Source: a virus. Taken from it: DNA of 64,000 nt. A program made the translations under genes and the position numbers. Below, piece by piece: positions 1 to 8,937 of the stretch (positions are counted from its first letter, which is position 1; each line of letters opens with the position of its first letter). Under the pieces are notes generated by a model. The model searched no databases. It had not been told where the DNA came from and worked only from the letters and a program-made list of their open reading frames with translations. The stretch covers positions 54,355-118,354 of the IMG/VR virus record IMGVR_UViG_3300005253_000063, one strand, 5' to 3'.

Positions 1-895
1 CTCGTTTTGTGGCGCCGCCCGACTTACGCGCGCATGCCGTAGAGCAATTTTTCTGATTAGAATTCTGAGGTTGAAAATCAGTACGGCACCACGCACACAG
101 TCGCGACCCGATACTGCGCCTCAATGTAAATTTGCAGGAATTCGAGCAGCAGGGGATTGCAATTCTCCGCTTTGCCTGGGAAAGCGGCATGGAGAAGACT
201 TTTTCACAGACCGGGCATGTAAACGTAGGTCGTCGGCTACGTTTCTTCGCCGCGGTTGCGGCATTGCCGCATGCTTGCGAACACCGCAGCGTCTTGGAAT
301 GGATCGGCGTGAAGGTTGCGCCGCACTCGATGCAGGCTCGCTCCTTCGGCGCACGAGCCGCTCTATAGCAGGTCGCGGAACAGTGTTTGCGTTCCTTGCT
401 TTGCTGGTGTTCAAACTTTTCCCCGCAATGCGCGCAGACAGTCTTCGTTCGCTTACGTTTGTGAGCGTGCCTGTGACACGTAGCGCACAGCAGCTCAATA
501 TTGTCGATCGCGAACAGGAGAGTGATATCCTTGGTTGGCCAAGGATCAACACGATGGTGTCCTACAAGACCGTCGGCGTGACCACATCGCTCACAGGTTT
601 TGTCAACTTTCAAACGCCGTGCGAAGCCGATCCAACCATGCCGGTTGTACCAGGCCATACGAGTCCTAGCTGGCTCGTCACCGCGTCTGCTGATGCCAAA
701 ACATCCTTGAGAGCAAAACTTCCCGTACCCATCCGCTACCTGCCTTGCACTAGCCGTGAAGGCTTTGCCGCAGACGAGACATACCTTCTTGACTGTCTTC
801 CGCTTCGACTCGGCGTAGCAAGACCTCGAACAGAATTTTGCTGCTCGTTGGGAGCGCTTGAATGTCGATCCGCATTGTTTGCACACCGTTTCCAT
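1..895 (-). CDS. HNH endonuclease with an array of zinc-finger modules (partial, runs off left edge)
   Basis: An uninterrupted frame of 298 codons runs from an ATG at 895 off the window edge. It contains repeated CxxC...CSxxC modules: two before an HNH core (about residues 101-145: CERC, GHHRVDP, CATCHRHAH) and four after it, starting CAHC, CIEC, CPVC and CAWC. HNH domains cut or nick DNA; arrays of small treble-clef fingers usually add DNA contacts, so a freestanding homing endonuclease is likely. The ATG at 895 sits directly before the first finger. An in-frame ATG at 940 would add 15 residues and overlap the divergent gene. No clear ribosome site is seen. The 3' end is not in the window. 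Confidence 0.8.
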   Translation of the reverse strand, partial: METVCKQCGSTFKRSQRAAKFCSRSCYAESKRKTVKKVCLVCGKAFTASARQVADGYGKFCSQGCFGISRRGDEPARTRMAWYNRHGWIGFARRLKVDKTCERCGHADGLVGHHRVDPWPTKDITLLFAIDNIELLCATCHRHAHKRKRTKTVCAHCGEKFEHQQSKERKHCSATCYRAARAPKERACIECGATFTPIHSKTLRCSQACGNAATAAKKRSRRPTFTCPVCEKVFSMPLSQAKRRIAIPCCSNSCKFTLRRSIGSRLCAWCRTDFQPQNSNQKNCSTACARKSGGATKR

Positions 896-938
896 GACGG
901 ACAACGTGTAGCACGTTTTCGTCAAAAAGGCTAGCCAC

Positions 939-2096
939 ATGTCCGACCGTCTCGATTACTTTTTTAGGCAACTGCTGACCGAGCAAGAATTAGATTCTGG
1001 TTTCGATAAGACCGAGGCCGCTGAGCAGAAGCTGATGACCGATCAGCTCTTGACCGGCATTTTCATTGGCGGCGAAGTGGCCGAGCACTTCCCGACGCCT
1101 GATCTGACGGTTGACATCGCCGGCCCGTTGAACGCCTACGACCAGCTCGGCCGCCGCATCTTTTTCTCACCGCTTCAAGTCCTCGACATGTCCGTCGACG
1201 AGCTTGCGGTTTCGACCGCGGTCGACACGCCGGGCAACGAGAAGATCCTCACCATCTTCGTGGAGTTCGATCGGCTCCTCTCCGACCCACGTCTCGACGG
1301 CAACAATCTCACTGTTTTCTTTCAGCGTGTCGAGAGTTTCAAACTGAACGTGGTGCAATCGGCCGAGGCCGCGATCGGCCTGGCCGTTCCACCTGCGCCT
1401 CGCGCCGACCAGCTCATTCTGGCTGACGTTACGATCGTCAACGCGCAGGTAGCGATCCTCGATGCCGACATCGATGCCTCGCGCCGCGCCGACGTCTTCA
1501 AGCTGACTGGAGCACCGAACTCGATTACAGCAGGACGGGTCAAGCAAGTTCTGCAGGACATGCTCGACATCCTCAACGGCGGTATCGGCGGGGTAGACGT
1601 CATCGAGGGTGGCGATACCGTCATCGACTTCTCGACGCTCCAGAGTGCCATTCAGGACCTGGCGGAACAGAAGCACGTCGGCATCAACTACGTCTTCGGA
1701 CTCACTGACATCAATCCGCGGTTGACGGATTGGGTGTACAGCGACGCACTGTTCGGATGGCGCTCCACCGTCATCGGTGCGAAAGCCGACGGCTGGTGGA
1801 AGATGCAGGATAAGCACAAGATTTTGGAGGTCGATGCCTTTGTTAGTGATGGCGCCCCGGACAGCATCGTCAGTGCTCGGTTGAACGTCCTGAGCATGAC
1901 GACTCCGGTGGCGCTCATATCCAAGGACTTCCAAATATCGAACGGATCCGGTTTGCCGCAGATCATGAGCTTCACGTTCACCCCATTCACGCTCGGGGTG
2001 AACGAGATCCTCTTTATCGAGTTCGAAAACACGGATGCCGGAGTCCTCGCCCGTATCCTTCGGGGGGGCCGCGTCAAGGCTCGTCGCATCCTGTAG
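939..2096 (+). CDS. Hypothetical tail or virion-associated protein
   Basis: A 385-residue soluble protein with no membrane segment or recognised domain. It opens the plus-strand block that continues through tail-fibre-like and lysis genes, so a structural role (tail, baseplate or receptor binding) is inferred from position only. AAAAGG lies about 11 nt before the ATG. The C-terminal half is rich in beta-type sequence and ends with a basic tail (GGRVKARRIL). Confidence 0.5.
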   Translation: MSDRLDYFFRQLLTEQELDSGFDKTEAAEQKLMTDQLLTGIFIGGEVAEHFPTPDLTVDIAGPLNAYDQLGRRIFFSPLQVLDMSVDELAVSTAVDTPGNEKILTIFVEFDRLLSDPRLDGNNLTVFFQRVESFKLNVVQSAEAAIGLAVPPAPRADQLILADVTIVNAQVAILDADIDASRRADVFKLTGAPNSITAGRVKQVLQDMLDILNGGIGGVDVIEGGDTVIDFSTLQSAIQDLAEQKHVGINYVFGLTDINPRLTDWVYSDALFGWRSTVIGAKADGWWKMQDKHKILEVDAFVSDGAPDSIVSARLNVLSMTTPVALISKDFQISNGSGLPQIMSFTFTPFTLGVNEILFIEFENTDAGVLARILRGGRVKARRIL

Positions 2097-2099
2097 TTC

Positions 2100-2651
2100 A
2101 TGCCGACAACGAACAACGGACAGAAGCCTGACCCGCAGCCGCGCGCGGACACTGACAAGCTCGTCGGTGACGTGCTCGCGGCTGGACAGGACCTCAGCCT
2201 TGCGAACGGCAACGACCCCGAGACGGTGTTTCGCAAGACGCTCACGGCGTTCATCCAGGAGGCTCGCAACGGGGGCAACGGCAACGGCGGCCCGCCATCG
2301 AAGGGGCTTAGGCATCCGGTGACCGCTGCCCTCATCAAGTACGTGGTCACCGCGCTGTTCGCGCTCGGCGCTGCGTACGGTGGAATCAAGCTCGCGGTGA
2401 AGAGCAACTCCGACGACATCAAAGCGGTCGATACGAAGTTCGAGGTCCACGCAGATAAGTCTGCGCACCCTGGCGCGGCAACGAGGGTTGAGGTTAAGAA
2501 GGTCGAGGACAAGGTGCAGGCGCTTGACAAGAGCGTTGGCGAACTCGGCGTCCAGATTGATCAGCAGGAGTTACGGCAAAAGGAACGCCACGATGACATC
2601 AAGGGCGAACTGAAGTATCTTCGTCGACGGCGTAACCGGAGGGAGGACTAA
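2100..2651 (+). CDS. Small membrane protein with coiled coil
   Basis: 183 residues: a polar N-terminus with a Gly/Asn-rich linker (about 57-66), one hydrophobic segment (about 76-96) and a charged, coiled-coil-like C-terminal half ending in a very basic run (RRRRNRRED). The layout resembles small phage membrane proteins found near lysis genes, but no family is recognised. It starts 3 nt after the previous stop, so it is probably translationally coupled. Confidence 0.5.
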   Translation: MPTTNNGQKPDPQPRADTDKLVGDVLAAGQDLSLANGNDPETVFRKTLTAFIQEARNGGNGNGGPPSKGLRHPVTAALIKYVVTALFALGAAYGGIKLAVKSNSDDIKAVDTKFEVHADKSAHPGAATRVEVKKVEDKVQALDKSVGELGVQIDQQELRQKERHDDIKGELKYLRRRRNRRED

Positions 2652-2657
2652 GAGACG

Positions 2658-2945
2658 ATGGCACGATTCGAGAAAGTCGCGTTGGCGAACGGGGCGCCTG
2701 GCACTGCGTCAAACGTCGAGAAGCTTCGCGACAAGTTCGTCCAAGCCGAGGGAGGCTTCGGCGGTTCACTTGACGTTCAGGGTTCGGTTGACGGGACGAA
2801 CTTCCGGGTGGTGCTGGCCGCGGTCGCTGCGGGGAGCATCACCGCGCTACCAGAAACGTTGAAGGAAGTCCGTCTCGACACAACGAACGCGACCGGTGGG
2901 CCTGCCGAGGTCGTGCTTGGTGGGTTCAACGAGCGCGTCTCGTAG
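2658..2945 (+). CDS. Hypothetical small virion-associated protein
   Basis: 95 residues, beta-rich in appearance (repeated V/T/G segments), with no cysteine cluster or membrane segment. GGAGG lies about 13 nt upstream of the ATG. Its position between tail-like genes suggests a minor structural protein; the function is not recognisable from sequence. Confidence 0.45.
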   Translation: MARFEKVALANGAPGTASNVEKLRDKFVQAEGGFGGSLDVQGSVDGTNFRVVLAAVAAGSITALPETLKEVRLDTTNATGGPAEVVLGGFNERVS

Positions 2946-2965
2946 GCGCCGCAGGAGTGTAACGG

Positions 2966-3427
2966 ATGGCCAAGATCGCAGAGGGTTTGAAAGGCATCAA
3001 CTTGTGTGGGCCCGGCTGCGTGTGGGCCGGTTCGCGTACTGATACGCAAGCGACCTGGAACGAATGCACGGACGGCAGTTGGCTGCTCGGGCTCTGTTAC
3101 GCGCTCGCCGTCGATGCCGCGCTCATCGTCTCTGCCGCGCGAGCTTGTGCTGCGCTCGCGTTGCCGACGCTCGCGGAGCGGAGGGCGTCCCGCCTGCAGC
3201 TTGGCATCGACAAGATCGATTCGTGGGAAGGACAGCCGACCAGTTCTCAAGTGAAGCAGGCGATCGCCGTCGCGCTTGGGGCTGCCCGCCTCGGGCTTTT
3301 CCCGCCCAAGATAGACGCGCGCCTCCTTCAGCGATACGCGGTCGCCATCCGCGCAACGATTCCATGGTCGGCGGTGGATGCTCGGTTTGCCGAAGATAGG
3401 CAGGGCAACCTGACCCCGGTGGCTTGA
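2966..3427 (+). CDS. Hypothetical protein
   Basis: 153 residues. The N-terminal part has Cys and Trp residues (CGPGCVW, NECTDGSW), then an alanine-rich hydrophobic stretch (about 45-66) and an amphipathic C-terminal half. AGGAG precedes the ATG by about 10 nt. No family is recognised. It sits in the structural operon and ends 1 nt before the next start. Confidence 0.45.
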   Translation: MAKIAEGLKGINLCGPGCVWAGSRTDTQATWNECTDGSWLLGLCYALAVDAALIVSAARACAALALPTLAERRASRLQLGIDKIDSWEGQPTSSQVKQAIAVALGAARLGLFPPKIDARLLQRYAVAIRATIPWSAVDARFAEDRQGNLTPVA

Positions 3428-3428
3428 C

Positions 3429-4970
3429 ATGAAGCGCTTCGCACAGAGCGAACCCACTGCGAATCGGCGGCAGATCCTGTTTAAGCTCGTAGACGCGACC
3501 GACAATCACACGCCGGAACCGGGGCTCAACCTCGTGACGCTGCTGGGCGCGATGATCGTGTTGAAGAACGGTGTTGACGCAGGGGCCGCAGGCGTTGTCG
3601 ACGAGCTAGACGGCGGCTTCTACATCTACACTTTCACCGTCGGCGAATGCGACACGCTCGGCGTCTTGCGACTATTCATCGATACCGTCGGCGCTGCGAC
3701 CGCGATCAGGGTCTTAGATTTCGAAGTGCGCGAGGTGACGTTGATCTACGGCGACCTGTACCCCGAGGACGCCATCTTCGTCAACGTCGCCACTGGCAGC
3801 GCGGGTGCTCTACCTGGTGTCAACGGAACGCCCGCCAACCCGGTCAATAACCCGACCGACGCGCGAACGCTGGCAGACCTCTTCGGCCGACGGAAGTACA
3901 AGCTCGACGGTGACGATAGCCTCGACATCACGGTCGATCACAAGGGGTGGACATTTGAATCCGTCGGCTTGATGACGCCGATCTCTTTCCTGGCGACCGC
4001 AAACATCGACGGGTCCGTCATTCGTGGCGGGCAGGTGGGGGACCTCGGAGTGGCGCCCCTGCTTGGGGTCACCCTGGAAGACTGCATCATAACGAACACC
4101 TCGTTCTCCGACATCGTGATCGCCAAGCGGTGCATCGTCGTCGGTGTACTCACGTTCCGCGCCGTGAAATTCTCCCTCTTGGTGTTGTTGGATTGCGTGT
4201 TCGGCGATGCGGGGCTTGGTGCGCCAGGTATAGACGCGAACGACACCGGCGGAGCGGTATTGGCGAGCGGTCTCATGGGCGAGATGCTCCTGCGAAACGC
4301 ATCGACCGTCACGGATTATATCTTCTTCCTGAATGGCGGGAAGGTGCTGTTCGAGGCGACGGCGAGCGGCGGCACGGCGAGGGTCAGTGGCATCGGTACC
4401 TACGACAACCAGGGCGCAATCGCGATCGACGCGGAGGGTTTGGTCGATCAGGCGGACCCGTTCGTTCGTCATACGGTTACGAGCGGCGCGAGCGACGCAA
4501 GCAACGTTCCTGTCCCGTCGAACCTACCGGCTGGCACCTACAATGGTTACCGTTGCGTCGTCGAGAGCGTAGGCGGCGCGAAAATCGAAGAGAGGATCAT
4601 CAAGGCTCACACGCGACCGACGCCTGGGGACGACGTCGCGAACCTGGAACTGGAGACGCCGCTCTCGTTCGTGCCGGCACTCGGCGATCCCGTTTCAATT
4701 CGTCTTTCGCCGGATGAGTCGCTCTTGGAAAACGCGCTGCTCGACCAACGCGTGTACGTGGACGACGGCCTCGGTTCGTTGCAAGTCTCTGCACGACTTT
4801 CGAAGTTCCCCGATGCGGCGAGTGCGGCGGCGGCGGTCAAGGACACGTCCGCCGGGCCGGGCGTTCCCCACGCTGCCGCAATCAAGACGATCCGCGTCAC
4901 GTCCGACAAGGACTCCGCGGCTCCTGGTCAACCCAACGCGCACCGGCAGGTGAAGGAGGATCCGCCGTGA
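3429..4970 (+). CDS. Tail-spike or baseplate-like protein with beta-helix-type repeats
   Basis: 513 residues. The first about 110 residues look like a small beta domain of the kind at the N-terminus of upper-baseplate proteins. Residues about 170-290 alternate short hydrophobic strands with turns (for example LGVTLEDCIITNTSFSD) in the manner of a parallel beta-helix, the fold common in phage spikes and fibres. The C-terminus is Ala/Pro-rich and probably flexible. The stop overlaps the next GTG start. The assignment rests on this pattern and on context; the enzymatic activity of such spikes cannot be judged here. Confidence 0.5.
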   Translation: MKRFAQSEPTANRRQILFKLVDATDNHTPEPGLNLVTLLGAMIVLKNGVDAGAAGVVDELDGGFYIYTFTVGECDTLGVLRLFIDTVGAATAIRVLDFEVREVTLIYGDLYPEDAIFVNVATGSAGALPGVNGTPANPVNNPTDARTLADLFGRRKYKLDGDDSLDITVDHKGWTFESVGLMTPISFLATANIDGSVIRGGQVGDLGVAPLLGVTLEDCIITNTSFSDIVIAKRCIVVGVLTFRAVKFSLLVLLDCVFGDAGLGAPGIDANDTGGAVLASGLMGEMLLRNASTVTDYIFFLNGGKVLFEATASGGTARVSGIGTYDNQGAIAIDAEGLVDQADPFVRHTVTSGASDASNVPVPSNLPAGTYNGYRCVVESVGGAKIEERIIKAHTRPTPGDDVANLELETPLSFVPALGDPVSIRLSPDESLLENALLDQRVYVDDGLGSLQVSARLSKFPDAASAAAAVKDTSAGPGVPHAAAIKTIRVTSDKDSAAPGQPNAHRQVKEDPP

Positions 4971-5164
4971 GCGCACCTCTTGCGACTGGCGGTATGGAGT
5001 GCCCGTCGTCGGGCGCCGGGTTGGCGACCGAGGGCCTGGAGTGCCTTGGCGCTGGCGCGCAGCGCGGCCGGGTCAATCTTCGAGGCTCCATCCAACTCAT
5101 CTCGAACTTCCAAGGCACGCTCGTTGAGCGACAGCGTCTGCAAGGTAAGATCAAGATCGGCTGA
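4967..5164 (+). CDS. Hypothetical small protein, 65 residues
   Basis: Begins with GTG overlapping the upstream stop (GTGA), ends overlapping the next ATG (TGATG). It has two imperfect Gly/Leu/Cys repeats near the N-terminus (GGMECPSSGAG and LATEGLECLGAG). Tight coupling to both neighbours suggests it acts with the tail proteins; no function can be assigned. Confidence 0.45.
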   Translation: MSAPLATGGMECPSSGAGLATEGLECLGAGAQRGRVNLRGSIQLISNFQGTLVERQRLQGKIKIG

Positions 5165-5934
5165 TGGAGATCCCGCGACAGCCACTCCGCATGGTCCGAG
5201 GCGACACGGTTGTCATGCGGCTCACCGTAGTCGACGAGAAGGGGGAACTGCAGAATCTCACTGGCAGCACAATCCACTTCCGCATTAAGAAGTCGGTCGC
5301 GTCCTCGCGCATCGAGGTGCTCAAGTCCTCGGCGGACGCTAGCGAGATCGATCTTCTACCGCAATCCGGGGACACGTTCGCGCAGGCCGACATCTTCCTG
5401 GACCCGGCCGACACGGCTGGGCTCGACCCCGGCAAGCACTTCTACGACGTCTGGGTAGAAGACCTCCCCGGAGTCGCCGACGATAACGTGCTCATCCGAC
5501 CGTCACCGATCTTCATCGAGCGCGCGGTGACCGAACTCTCGATACCGGCGCCACCGCCGCCCGGACCGCCAGGGCCCTCCCTGATCGGTATCTACACGCG
5601 CGGCCACAAGGAGACGATCGCAGTTGGCTCCGCGACGACCGAGACCAGCCTGGGTATCGTCGCGTTCCCCGGCTCCGTGCTCGCTGTCTCCGCGCTGCTT
5701 GGCGAGGCGGTGACTGCGGGATCGGTCACGGTCAACGTGAAGGTTGCGGGGATAGTCGTTTTGTCGATCGTGCTCGACTTGACCAACCCGCTGAAGCTGA
5801 GCAGCCCACAGGCATTCGGGGTTGACACCTTCGCCGTCGACGATGAGATCGCAGTTGAGGTCATTACGGCTGGCTACGACAACGCCGGTTCGATACCATC
5901 CGGTCTCACGGTCAACGTCTACCTGGGAACCTAA
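5164..5934 (+). CDS. Baseplate/fibre-like protein with proline-glycine hinge
   Basis: 256 residues. Residues 1-115 resemble the N-terminal beta domain of phage upper-baseplate or fibre proteins (RGDTVVMRLTVVDEKG, then a FYDVWVED strand). A collagen-like hinge (PPPPGPPGP, about 130-138) joins this to a C-terminal beta domain of about 110 residues. Such hinges are common in trimeric fibres. The family assignment is by resemblance only. Confidence 0.5.
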   Translation: MEIPRQPLRMVRGDTVVMRLTVVDEKGELQNLTGSTIHFRIKKSVASSRIEVLKSSADASEIDLLPQSGDTFAQADIFLDPADTAGLDPGKHFYDVWVEDLPGVADDNVLIRPSPIFIERAVTELSIPAPPPPGPPGPSLIGIYTRGHKETIAVGSATTETSLGIVAFPGSVLAVSALLGEAVTAGSVTVNVKVAGIVVLSIVLDLTNPLKLSSPQAFGVDTFAVDDEIAVEVITAGYDNAGSIPSGLTVNVYLGT

Positions 5935-5946
5935 CAGGAGGAAGCC

Positions 5947-6498
5947 TTGCGAAAGATACTCACACCGATCACTCTGATCCTTGGCGGGCTACTGCTCGCC
6001 GTGGTCGCATACGCACAACCCGAGGCTCCGCCCGCCGAGACGCCAGACACTGTGACTCCCGCGTTGGCAGATGCCGCACCTGCTCAGCCCGAGGCGGAGG
6101 TACCGGACAAGCCCAAGGCCGAAGAGCCCAAGACCGAGCCCGGTTCGAACCCGGACCTGTTCGACAAAGGCAAGAAGGTCAAGGGTGCCGTCGACGATCT
6201 GCGAGGTGACAGCGACCTGGAGAGGAAGTTCTTGATCGCAGCGCTCATCGCCGCCCTCGCGAATCTATTGCTGTCCGGCATCAAGCGAGGGATGAAGCTC
6301 ACGAGCCGTGGCAAGAAATGGCTACCGCGTGTCGCTCTTGGCCTAGGTGTAGTCGTCGGAGTTGCTACCTACTTCATACCGGGACATTCGCTCGTCGAGG
6401 CGTTGATCTATGGCGGGGGTCCGCCTGGCGCGATCATCATCCAGGAGGTCTTTCCCTGGGTCATCGGTTCCAAGCCGGGGGGCAGCGGGGAAGCCTAG
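5947..6498 (+). CDS. Membrane protein, holin candidate
   Basis: TTG start with a strong AGGAGG site. The 183-residue product has an N-terminal signal-like segment (about 5-24, ending AYAQP), a Pro/Glu/Ala-rich spacer, then two hydrophobic helices (about 95-111 and 125-144). Position at the head of a lysis cluster (spanin-like pair, amidase) makes a holin or holin partner plausible. The periplasmic-type spacer is unusual for a classical holin, so a different membrane role remains possible. Confidence 0.45.
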   Translation: MRKILTPITLILGGLLLAVVAYAQPEAPPAETPDTVTPALADAAPAQPEAEVPDKPKAEEPKTEPGSNPDLFDKGKKVKGAVDDLRGDSDLERKFLIAALIAALANLLLSGIKRGMKLTSRGKKWLPRVALGLGVVVGVATYFIPGHSLVEALIYGGGPPGAIIIQEVFPWVIGSKPGGSGEA

Positions 6499-6918
6499 TT
6501 GCCTGAGTCGGCGCAGCCTTCCGCGCAGAACCTCCTCGAACGTATCGCGGGCGCAGTCGAGAAGCGGAAGTCGGAGAAGGGTGGGGGCGCGAAGTCGTGG
6601 TGGCATTGGCCGCTGCTGATCGTGCTCTTACTCTTTGGGCTCGCGGTAGTGGCGTGGTTCTCCAACCGACACCGCCGCGAGCTTGCGCGCCTGCGTCACG
6701 AGCAGTTCAAGCGAGAGAATGCTGAGGCGCAGGCGAAGACCGACGCCAAGGTCGCGGCATCGGATGCCGAACGCGAGAAGCGTCTGCTCGCGGTCACAGC
6801 TTCCGAAGAGCGGCTCAAGGAGATCGACGATGCAGTGGACACAGCGGAACAAGACTTCAGGAAGGACCTGGCTACGATCGATCGTATTCGCCTTAGTGAC
6901 CTTCCTCGCGGCGAGTAG
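6499..6918 (+). CDS. Probable inner-membrane spanin (Rz-like)
   Basis: TTG start directly after the upstream stop. 139 residues: a short cytoplasmic N-terminus, one transmembrane helix (about 35-53, WWHWPLLIVLLLFGLAVVAW) and a long charged coiled coil to the C-terminus, the architecture of i-spanins that help disrupt the outer membrane after lysis. Its 3' end is overlapped by the next gene in another frame, an arrangement typical of spanin pairs. No sequence-level match was tested. Confidence 0.55.
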   Translation: MPESAQPSAQNLLERIAGAVEKRKSEKGGGAKSWWHWPLLIVLLLFGLAVVAWFSNRHRRELARLRHEQFKRENAEAQAKTDAKVAASDAEREKRLLAVTASEERLKEIDDAVDTAEQDFRKDLATIDRIRLSDLPRGE

Positions 6919-7357
6919 CGTCGGCGCCGAACCGTACCGGCCGAAGATCGCTCCCGAGTGCAAGGTGTACCCGCTCGCCGATGGTCGCGAGGTCTGCGGC
7001 TACATCGTCAAGCAAGCCGACGGGACCGAGACGATGGATGAGTGGCAAGCGGTTCTCCGTGTTGACGCGGAGCTGGTCGTGCGGCGCAAGAGCGCGGAGC
7101 TTCAGGCCGAGCGCGAGGTCGAACTGCAAGGACAGATCGGCGACCTGCGCGGCGCGCTGGAGGCGTGCGGTACGGGCACCGCTGCGCTGAAGGATCGCAA
7201 TGCAGTGTTGACTACGCAGCTCATCGATCGCGACCGGCTCTATCAGAACGAACGCGTCAAGCCGCGGTTCAGTTTGGGCGGAGGCTGGGCTTGGGGTACG
7301 GCCGCAGTTCTGGCGGCTACGTTAGTGGGCTTCGTTGGCAAGGAGCTGATAGACTAG
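6830..7357 (+). CDS. Lysis-cassette membrane protein overlapping the spanin gene
   Basis: Start chosen at ATG 6830 because AAGGAG lies 6 nt upstream and the product then begins with a signal peptide (hydrophobic about 16-30, ending SVGAEPY). 175 residues, a coiled coil in the middle and a C-terminal hydrophobic segment (WAWGTAAVLAATLVGFVG). It begins inside the spanin gene in a different frame. There is no lipobox cysteine at the signal cleavage region, so it is not a standard outer-membrane spanin lipoprotein; a unimolecular-spanin-like or accessory role is inference. Confidence 0.5.
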   Translation: MQWTQRNKTSGRTWLRSIVFALVTFLAASSVGAEPYRPKIAPECKVYPLADGREVCGYIVKQADGTETMDEWQAVLRVDAELVVRRKSAELQAEREVELQGQIGDLRGALEACGTGTAALKDRNAVLTTQLIDRDRLYQNERVKPRFSLGGGWAWGTAAVLAATLVGFVGKELID

Positions 7358-7361
7358 GGTC

Positions 7362-8153
7362 ATGCCAGAAGCGGGGAGCCGGCTCACGAGCGTGAGCGCC
7401 GCGGCGCGCGAGGAAGGGCGTCACGAGACACCGGGCGAGTCGATCTACGCGAGTCGCTCGGTGAACATGTACGACAAGAACGACCGAACCAAGCCGGTCT
7501 TCGGACTCGTCGTACACACGACCGGGGGCGGCGCACCAAACGCAGCGAAGAAGGAACGCATCTCCGTTCTCGAATGGTGCGTGGCGCGGTACGAGCGCAC
7601 GTATGGGTGCCACTACGTCAACGGCTACGACGGTGTTGACGGAGACCTCATCCAGGTCGGCAACGAATATGAGAAGCCGCACACGGTCGGGATGAAGGAG
7701 CAGAACGCGTCGATTCGCGCGGGCACGTGGAAGACGGACATCAGCAAGAAGACGTTGAAGCATTGGCGTGCGCATTGGCCCACGCGCGCCAACCCGCTGA
7801 AGCTCTTCCCCGGCAGCTCGGCGAACAACGTCTACGTCGGCATGGAGTGTCCGCCCTGCGTCTGGTGGGACCGGAAGCTCAAGCGGACAGTCTCCTCGCC
7901 GAAGCCGATGCGCCCTGGGTTGCGCTTCACGGAGGCCCAGCACGACGCGGTCGTGCTCCTCTCGATCGACCTGGCAGAGCGCCACAACTGGCCCGACGGT
8001 TGGTGGCTCCTGCCGCGGCTCGTTGGTCACGAGGACCTCAGCCCGATCGTGCGAAGCACCAAGACCGGCGGCTGGGATCCTGGATTTTTGAGAGACCGCC
8101 CCTATTTCGACTGGGACTACGTGAAGGTCGAGATCGAAACCGTCGTCGGCTAG
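7362..8153 (+). CDS. Endolysin, N-acetylmuramoyl-L-alanine amidase (Amidase_2 type)
   Basis: 263 residues with the features of zinc amidases: a first zinc ligand in VVHTTGGG (about 50-57), a conserved Tyr/His core (YGCHYVNGYDG), and LVGHEDLSP...GGWDPG near the C-terminus carrying the second His and the Asp/Pro-Gly motif. These enzymes cut the amide bond between muramic acid and the stem peptide. No signal peptide, so export needs a holin; it lies directly after the holin and spanin candidates. It ends convergent with the minus-strand gene at 8150. Confidence 0.82.
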   Translation: MPEAGSRLTSVSAAAREEGRHETPGESIYASRSVNMYDKNDRTKPVFGLVVHTTGGGAPNAAKKERISVLEWCVARYERTYGCHYVNGYDGVDGDLIQVGNEYEKPHTVGMKEQNASIRAGTWKTDISKKTLKHWRAHWPTRANPLKLFPGSSANNVYVGMECPPCVWWDRKLKRTVSSPKPMRPGLRFTEAQHDAVVLLSIDLAERHNWPDGWWLLPRLVGHEDLSPIVRSTKTGGWDPGFLRDRPYFDWDYVKVEIETVVG

Positions 8154-8374
8154 TCCTCGGTCTCGTCATCGTCGTCGTCCTCCTCGACGGCTTCGGACGT
8201 GACGAGTTGCATCGCGCAGCGCGAGACGACGATTAGGAATTCATCGTCGATCGAAGCTGCGACCAGGCAGACGGGTGCGTGGAAGCACGTCTCGCAGAGG
8301 TGTTCCTCGCGGCGGATCGCTTTCACTTCGCCAGGCACGAGGTCCACTGGCCAGCCGCCGACCTTCTCGCTCAC
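8150..8374 (-). CDS. Small acidic protein with CxxC
   Basis: 74 residues from a GTG that overlaps the stop of ruvC (GTGA). It contains CETCFHAPVC, a possible metal site, and ends in a strongly acidic tail (EEDDDDDETED). The tail resembles those of DNA-mimic or single-strand-binding partners, but no family is recognised. Likely co-expressed with RuvC. Confidence 0.5.
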   Translation of the reverse strand: MSEKVGGWPVDLVPGEVKAIRREEHLCETCFHAPVCLVAASIDDEFLIVVSRCAMQLVTSEAVEEDDDDDETED

Positions 8375-8925
8375 AGCAGTTTTCTCACCAGGATGATGGT
8401 CTCGGATTCGAGACACGAGACGACCGCGGCGAGCCCGTCGAACGCGTGCTCTTGCTTGCACGCAGTCACGTGTTCGATCTTCCGCGACAGCAGCGCGCCG
8501 CCGTACGTCTCTTCCAACACCTGTCGGACCTCTTCCTTCGACGCGGTTTTCCTGCCAGTGACGCTCTTCTTGATCTCCTTCGGCGTTGCCTGCAAGATCG
8601 GCACGTCGTGTTCAAGGGCTATCGCTACGACGACGCCCCACGCCATCGCGAGCTTTGCTGCAGCGCTCGCGCCGCGCGGGAACGACATTGACTCGCAGCA
8701 GAGCACGGTGACCTTGTGGCGCACGAAGACGGCGCGGAGTGCCCTGACGATCTCACCGGCTCGGCGGACGTTGTCGTCCGCTTCGCGGATGCGACGCTTC
8801 CTCGTTGCCGGCGAAGTCCGTACGACGTCCATCTCTATGACGCGCTCGGAGTCCTCGCCGATTTCGACAACGGCGAAACCGAGACTCGCAAACCCGGGGT
8901 CGATCCCTAACGCTAGGCAAGGCAT
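8371..8925 (-). CDS. ruvC: RuvC-like Holliday-junction resolvase
   Basis: 184 residues with the RNase-H-fold resolvase motifs: first Asp in LGIDPGFASLGFAVVE (about residue 9), Glu in CCESMSFPRG (about 78), and the distal acidic motif EHAFDGLAAVV (about 160). Resolves or trims branched DNA made by recombination and replication. A strong AAGGGAGGAG site precedes the ATG. Works logically with the RecA, SSB and SbcC/D genes further right. Confidence 0.8.
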   Translation of the reverse strand: MPCLALGIDPGFASLGFAVVEIGEDSERVIEMDVVRTSPATRKRRIREADDNVRRAGEIVRALRAVFVRHKVTVLCCESMSFPRGASAAAKLAMAWGVVVAIALEHDVPILQATPKEIKKSVTGRKTASKEEVRQVLEETYGGALLSRKIEHVTACKQEHAFDGLAAVVSCLESETIILVRKLL

Positions 8926-8937
8926 CGTCTCCTCCCT

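Noticed and set aside
71-934. A 287-codon plus-strand frame at the left end
   Set aside because: The opposite strand in the same region encodes clear zinc fingers and an HNH core; the plus frame has no recognisable pattern.
1167-2468. A 433-codon minus-strand frame
   Set aside because: It is the antisense of the plus structural genes, is Arg/Asp-biased, and has no motif or ribosome site.
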